NCBI GenBank assembly: GCA_945901855.1
Contig: CAMDLT010000033.1
Coordinates: 1 to 42,644, forward strand
Length of the DNA stretch: 42,644 nucleotides
Direction of reading: 5' to 3'
From: Asaia bogorensis
Lineage (GTDB): Bacteria > Pseudomonadota > Alphaproteobacteria > CACIAM-22H2
The notes below the pieces were generated by a model. That model worked only from the letters and a program-made list of their open reading frames with translations, searched no databases and was not told the DNA's origin. A program made the translations under genes and the position numbers. Position 1 is the stretch's first letter; every line of letters begins with the position of its first letter. This document shows, piece by piece, positions 39,167 to 42,644 of this stretch.

Positions 39167-40708
39167 ATGCGCGAATCAGTCTGCCGCCCCGTGGTTCTTT
39201 GCGTGCTCGACGGCTTCGGCCATCGGGTCGAGCGCGCGAATAATGCCGTGCTGCTCGCGCGCACGCCCCATCTCGACCGGTTTCGCAGCCTGCATCCGCC
39301 GGCCTTTTTGCAAGCCAGCGAACGCCATGTCGGATTGCCGACCGGCCAAATGGGGAATTCCGAGGTCGGGCACATGAATTTGGGTGCCGGGCGCGTGGTC
39401 ATGCAGGATTTAGTGCGTATCGACGCCGCGATCGAAGACGGTACGCTCGCCACAATGGCGGGCCTGCGCGATTTTGTCGCAGCCCTGCAAAAAAGCGGTG
39501 GGACGGCGCATTTGCTGGGGTTGCTGTCGCCGGGCGGCGTCCATGCGCACCAGGACCATATCGTCGCCCTCGCACATATTTTGTCGACGGCGGGCATCAA
39601 GGTTGCCGTGCATGCGTTTTTGGACGGGCGCGATACGCCGCCCAAAAGCGCCGACGGCTACCTTGCCAAGTTCGAGGCCGACATTGCGGGCTTTCCGGGC
39701 ACGAGGCTTGCGACGGTCGCCGGGCGCTTTTACGCAATGGACCGCGACAAGCGGTGGGAGCGCGTGGCGCTTGCCTACACGACGCTGGTTGCAGGCGACG
39801 GACCGCGCTTTGCCGATTGGCGCAAAGCGCTTGCCGCGGGCGAAACCGACGAGTTCGTCAAACCGGCTGCCCTTGGCGCCTACAGCGGTATGGCCGACGG
39901 CGACGGGTTGCTGATGGCGAATTTCCGCGCCGACCGGGCGCGCGAAATTCTCGAAGCGTTGCTGCTGCCGGACTTCGACGGGTTTGCGCGCGCGCGCATC
40001 CCGGCGTTTGGCGCCGCTCTGGGCCTGGTCGAGTATTCGGAAAAACTCGCGTCTGTTTGTCCCGCTTTGTTCGCGCCCCAGTCGCTTGCCAACATGCTGG
40101 GCGAGGTCGTTTCCAAAGCGGGCCGCACGCAGCTGCGCATCGCGGAAACCGAAAAATACGCGCACGTGACGTTTTTCTTCAATGGCGGGGCGGAGGCCGA
40201 ATATCCGGGCGAGAGCCGCATCCTCGTGCCCTCGCCCAAGGTCGCGACCTACGATCTGCAACCGGAAATGTCAGCCGCCGAATTGACCGACCGGCTGGTC
40301 GAGGCGATCGGCTCGAAAAAATTCGATCTGATCGTCGTCAATTACGCCAATTGCGACATGGTCGGCCATACGGGTGATCTGCGCGCCGCGATCGCAGCGG
40401 TCGAGACCGTCGATACCTGTTTGGGGCGCGTCGCAGCCGCGGTCGAGGCCGAGGGCGGCGCGCTGCTGATCACCGCCGATCACGGCAACTGCGAATGCAT
40501 GCGCGATCCCGTGTCGGGCCAGCCGTTTACGGCGCACACGCTCAATCCCGTTCCGGTCTATCTGGTCGGCGGCGCCAAGCCCGGACAAAACGCGCCGCAT
40601 TTGCTGGCCGACGGCAAGCTTGCGGACGTGGCCCCCACGCTGCTGGCGTTGATGGGCCTCGAACCGCCGCCCGAAATGACCGGGCAATCGTTGCTGGCGG
40701 CGAGATGA
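39167..40708 (+). CDS. gpmI: Phosphoglycerate mutase, cofactor-independent
   Basis: A 513-residue enzyme that interconverts 3- and 2-phosphoglycerate in glycolysis, using two metal ions (usually manganese). The first metal ligand is D15 in LCVLDGFG. The phosphorylated serine is S65 in GQMGNSEVGHMNLGAGR. Further conserved parts are AHQDHIVAL, LDGRDTPPKSA, YANCDMVGHTG and LLITADHGNCE. Length is normal. The ATG at 39167 follows AAGGGG. The 102 bases to the divergent chemoreceptor are AT-rich and must hold both promoters. The stop overlaps the EnvC-like start. Confidence 0.98.
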   Translation: MRESVCRPVVLCVLDGFGHRVERANNAVLLARTPHLDRFRSLHPPAFLQASERHVGLPTGQMGNSEVGHMNLGAGRVVMQDLVRIDAAIEDGTLATMAGLRDFVAALQKSGGTAHLLGLLSPGGVHAHQDHIVALAHILSTAGIKVAVHAFLDGRDTPPKSADGYLAKFEADIAGFPGTRLATVAGRFYAMDRDKRWERVALAYTTLVAGDGPRFADWRKALAAGETDEFVKPAALGAYSGMADGDGLLMANFRADRAREILEALLLPDFDGFARARIPAFGAALGLVEYSEKLASVCPALFAPQSLANMLGEVVSKAGRTQLRIAETEKYAHVTFFFNGGAEAEYPGESRILVPSPKVATYDLQPEMSAAELTDRLVEAIGSKKFDLIVVNYANCDMVGHTGDLRAAIAAVETVDTCLGRVAAAVEAEGGALLITADHGNCECMRDPVSGQPFTAHTLNPVPVYLVGGAKPGQNAPHLLADGKLADVAPTLLALMGLEPPPEMTGQSLLAAR

Positions 40709-41847
40709 AAAGGATTCTGGCCGCGTGGCTGGTCATGCTGGCCATTCCGGCCGCCGCACAAGATCGCGACGCCATTTTGCGCCAGATCGAGCAAGAGCGC
40801 GGCCGCGCGGCAACGCTTGAGCGCCGCGCCCAGCAAGAACAGGCCGAATTCGAGCGCCTGCAAGGAGCCGCACGCGAGGCGGCGGCGCAGGCCATGGCGC
40901 GCGAGGAGGAGGCCAGCGAGATCGAAACGCGGCTGGTCGAATTAGATGGCGAGCGCGCGACGCGCGAAAGTGCCATCGCCAACCGGCGCGGCGAGATTGC
41001 GGCATTGGCGGGGGCGTTGCAGCGCCTGGCCCGCCAACCGCCCGAAGCGCTCGCCCTGGAGCCCAATACGCCGCTCGAGGCCGCGCGCACCGGCGCGCTG
41101 GTCGCCAACATGGTCGCCCATTTGGAGGGCCAGGCGCGCGCGCTCAAAACCGAACTCGACGCGCTGGCGAGCGCTAGAACCGCCGTCTTGCGCACGCAGG
41201 CGGCCTTGGCGACCAGCCTTGCGCGCCTCGCCCAGGAACGCGACAGGCTTGATATAGCCCTTGAGGCGCGGGCACGCACGGTTGCCCGCCTGCTCGACGA
41301 GCGCGGCGACACGGCCCAACGCATCGCGCGCCTGGGCCGGGAAGCGGGCGAATTGCTGGGCCAGATTGAGCCCGCCCCCGCCGCCCCGATGCCGCAGAGC
41401 GCGCGTTTGGCCGTGCGCCCGATCCCGTCGCAACCGGCGGATTTGCTGGGTTTGCCACGCTATCTTTGGCCCGTGCGCGGGCGCATCGTCGAGAATTGGG
41501 GACAAGCGCTGCCCGGCGGCCAGCTGGCGCGCGGCTTGACCCTGGAGCCGCGCGAAGCAGCCAGTCTGGTTGCCCCCGCCGACGGGACCGTCGCTTTTGC
41601 GGGGCCGTTTCGCGGCTACGGGCAAATCTTGATCCTTGAACACGGCGGCGGGTATCATTCGATCTTGGCGCAGTTGGGGCGAATCGACGCGACGGTCGGC
41701 CAGAACGTTGCGGCGGGCGAACCGGTGGGCCGGGCAGGGACGGGCGAAAGCGGTTTGCCGATCGTCTATCTCGAGCTTCGTCGGCACGGGCAACCGGTCG
41801 ATCCCACGCCATGGTTGCAGGCGGCCGGAACTACCGCGCGACGCTAA
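40705..41847 (+). CDS. EnvC-like murein hydrolase activator (degenerate LytM)
   Basis: A 380-residue exported protein. A signal peptide (MKRILAAWLVMLAIPAAA) is followed by a long coiled coil (about 20-215) and a C-terminal M23/LytM-like domain (about 290-372). The metal-binding histidines of active M23 peptidases are not in place: the HxxxD region reads ARGLTLEP, the HxH region reads YHSILAQL, and the last strand has YLELRRHG. This pattern fits EnvC, which activates cell-wall amidases at the division site rather than cutting itself. It is coupled to gpmI and followed by the CtpA-type protease, a common alphaproteobacterial order. Confidence 0.92.
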   Translation: MKRILAAWLVMLAIPAAAQDRDAILRQIEQERGRAATLERRAQQEQAEFERLQGAAREAAAQAMAREEEASEIETRLVELDGERATRESAIANRRGEIAALAGALQRLARQPPEALALEPNTPLEAARTGALVANMVAHLEGQARALKTELDALASARTAVLRTQAALATSLARLAQERDRLDIALEARARTVARLLDERGDTAQRIARLGREAGELLGQIEPAPAAPMPQSARLAVRPIPSQPADLLGLPRYLWPVRGRIVENWGQALPGGQLARGLTLEPREAASLVAPADGTVAFAGPFRGYGQILILEHGGGYHSILAQLGRIDATVGQNVAAGEPVGRAGTGESGLPIVYLELRRHGQPVDPTPWLQAAGTTARR

Positions 41848-41906
41848 TGCGTGCGCGACTCGACACAACGTCCGCCATCCCGGCGGGCACGGAAAGGAAT
41901 GCTCGA

Positions 41907-42644
41907 ATGTCTGCCCGCAAGATCGCCGCCGCCGCTTTCGCGACCGCTCTCACGGTTCTGCCCGCGTTGCATGCGCCAAGCGCGTTCGCGCAGGCGCCCC
42001 AGCAACCGCCGGCCGCCGGTGCCGCGTCCGAGACCTACAGGCTGCTCAATCTGTTCGGCGAGATTTTTGAGATCGTGCGCAACGACTATGTCGAGCAAGT
42101 GCCCGACCGCAAGCTGATCGAAGACGCGATCAACGGCATGCTCACCGCCCTCGATCCGCATTCCTCGTTCCTCAACGCGCGTTCCTTCCGCGACATGCAG
42201 GTACAGACGCGCGGCGAATTCGGCGGGCTTGGCATCGAAGTGACGATGGAAAACGGCCTCGTCAAGGTCGTCTCGCCGATCGACGAAACGCCGGCCGCGC
42301 GCGCCGGCCTCAGGCCCAACGATCTTATCGTGCAGCTCGACGGCGAAGCCGTGTTGGGCCTCACGCTGCAAGAAGCGGTCGAAAAAATGCGCGGACCCGT
42401 CAACAGCGCGATCAAGCTGGTGATCCGGCGCGGCGACGCGGCCCCGTTCGAAGTGACGCTCAACCGCGCGGTGATCCGCATCCAATCGGTGCGCTCGCGC
42501 GTCGAAGGCGAGATCGGCTACGTGCGCATCACCTCGTTCACCGAGCAGACGGACGCGGGTCTGCGTACGGCGATCCAGCGCATGCGCGAGCAGCTCGGCC
42601 CCAAATTCAAGGGTCTGGTGCTCGACATGCGCAACAATCCAGGC
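41907..42644 (+). CDS. C-terminal processing protease, S41 family (CtpA-like), 3' end outside window
   Basis: The first 246 residues of a carboxyl-terminal processing protease. A signal peptide (about 1-28, ending SAFAQ) is followed by NLFGEIFEIVRNDYVEQVPD and MLTALDPHSSFL, typical of the family. The PDZ domain lies at about 95-180 (GEFGGLGIEV, IVQLDGEAVLGLTLQEAVEK). The S41 core begins with IGYVRITSF and GLVLDMRNNPG. The window ends before the catalytic serine and lysine. GGAAAGGAA precedes the ATG at 41907. The protease acts in the periplasm, often on envelope proteins. Confidence 0.95.
   Translation, partial: MSARKIAAAAFATALTVLPALHAPSAFAQAPQQPPAAGAASETYRLLNLFGEIFEIVRNDYVEQVPDRKLIEDAINGMLTALDPHSSFLNARSFRDMQVQTRGEFGGLGIEVTMENGLVKVVSPIDETPAARAGLRPNDLIVQLDGEAVLGLTLQEAVEKMRGPVNSAIKLVIRRGDAAPFEVTLNRAVIRIQSVRSRVEGEIGYVRITSFTEQTDAGLRTAIQRMREQLGPKFKGLVLDMRNNPG

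Overview
The window is high-GC bacterial chromosome, almost completely coding. Genes often share stop and start codons (ATGA, GTGA, TTGA). The gene content points to an alphaproteobacterium, most likely of the Rhodospirillales type. Markers for this are DUF1285 and DUF6111 proteins, a NrnC-type short RNase D, an NDUFA9-like reductase, the gltD-gltB order, and the run nrnC, kdsD, lptC, lptA, lptB, rpoN, hpf, ptsN. The lineage is inferred from gene content only. I see no insertion sequence, prophage, CRISPR array, rRNA operon or plasmid function.

Layout. 1-6781 (minus): a MoxR ATPase, a DUF58 protein, a BatA/DUF4159 membrane protein and a von Willebrand A/amidotransferase-like membrane protein that runs off the left edge. 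6922-8338 (plus): DUF1285, a CoA-type Nudix hydrolase and DUF6111. 8392-11233 (minus): infC with its own promoter, a leader hairpin and a probable ATC start, then two glycosyltransferases of envelope type. 11232-12799 (plus): two alpha/beta hydrolases, one cytoplasmic and one exported. 12788-16572: an SDR-family epimerase, a TPR lipoprotein-like or periplasmic protein, a glutathione S-transferase, an ExoD protein and a TVP38 membrane protein. 16660-22705 (minus): glutamate synthase, gltD then gltB. 23015-24564: a membrane-anchored cyclic-nucleotide-binding protein (Popeye-like) facing an NDUFA9-like reductase. 24722-31965 (plus): tRNA-Leu(CAG), nrnC, then the LPS and nitrogen-control run kdsD-lptCAB-rpoN-hpf-ptsN. 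32034-33516 (minus): a small heat-shock protein with a ROSE-like RNA thermometer, a small hypothetical protein and a Spy/CpxP-like periplasmic protein. 33659-37101 (plus): an OmpR-type regulator, its sensor kinase, an HddC-like nucleotidyltransferase and a Nudix hydrolase. 37088-39064 (minus): a chemoreceptor fused to a PilZ domain. 39167-42644 (plus): gpmI, an EnvC-like protein and a CtpA-type protease cut by the right edge.

The common theme is the cell envelope. LPS core precursor (kdsD, HddC-like), core glycosylation (GT9, GT4), LPS export (lptCAB), envelope stress (Spy-like protein with a two-component pair) and cell-wall remodelling (EnvC-like, CtpA) are all here, next to nitrogen control (gltBD, rpoN, ptsN) and stress responses (Hsp20, HPF).

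Most of the genes belong to known families. The parts most worth a second look are regulatory: the Hsp20 thermometer, the tandem GTAAC box between the Spy-like gene and the two-component genes, the dyad over the kdsD -10 element, and the infC leader. Among the proteins they are the MoxR-centred membrane cluster of unknown function, the PilZ chemoreceptor and the Popeye-like protein. None of this was tested by database search.
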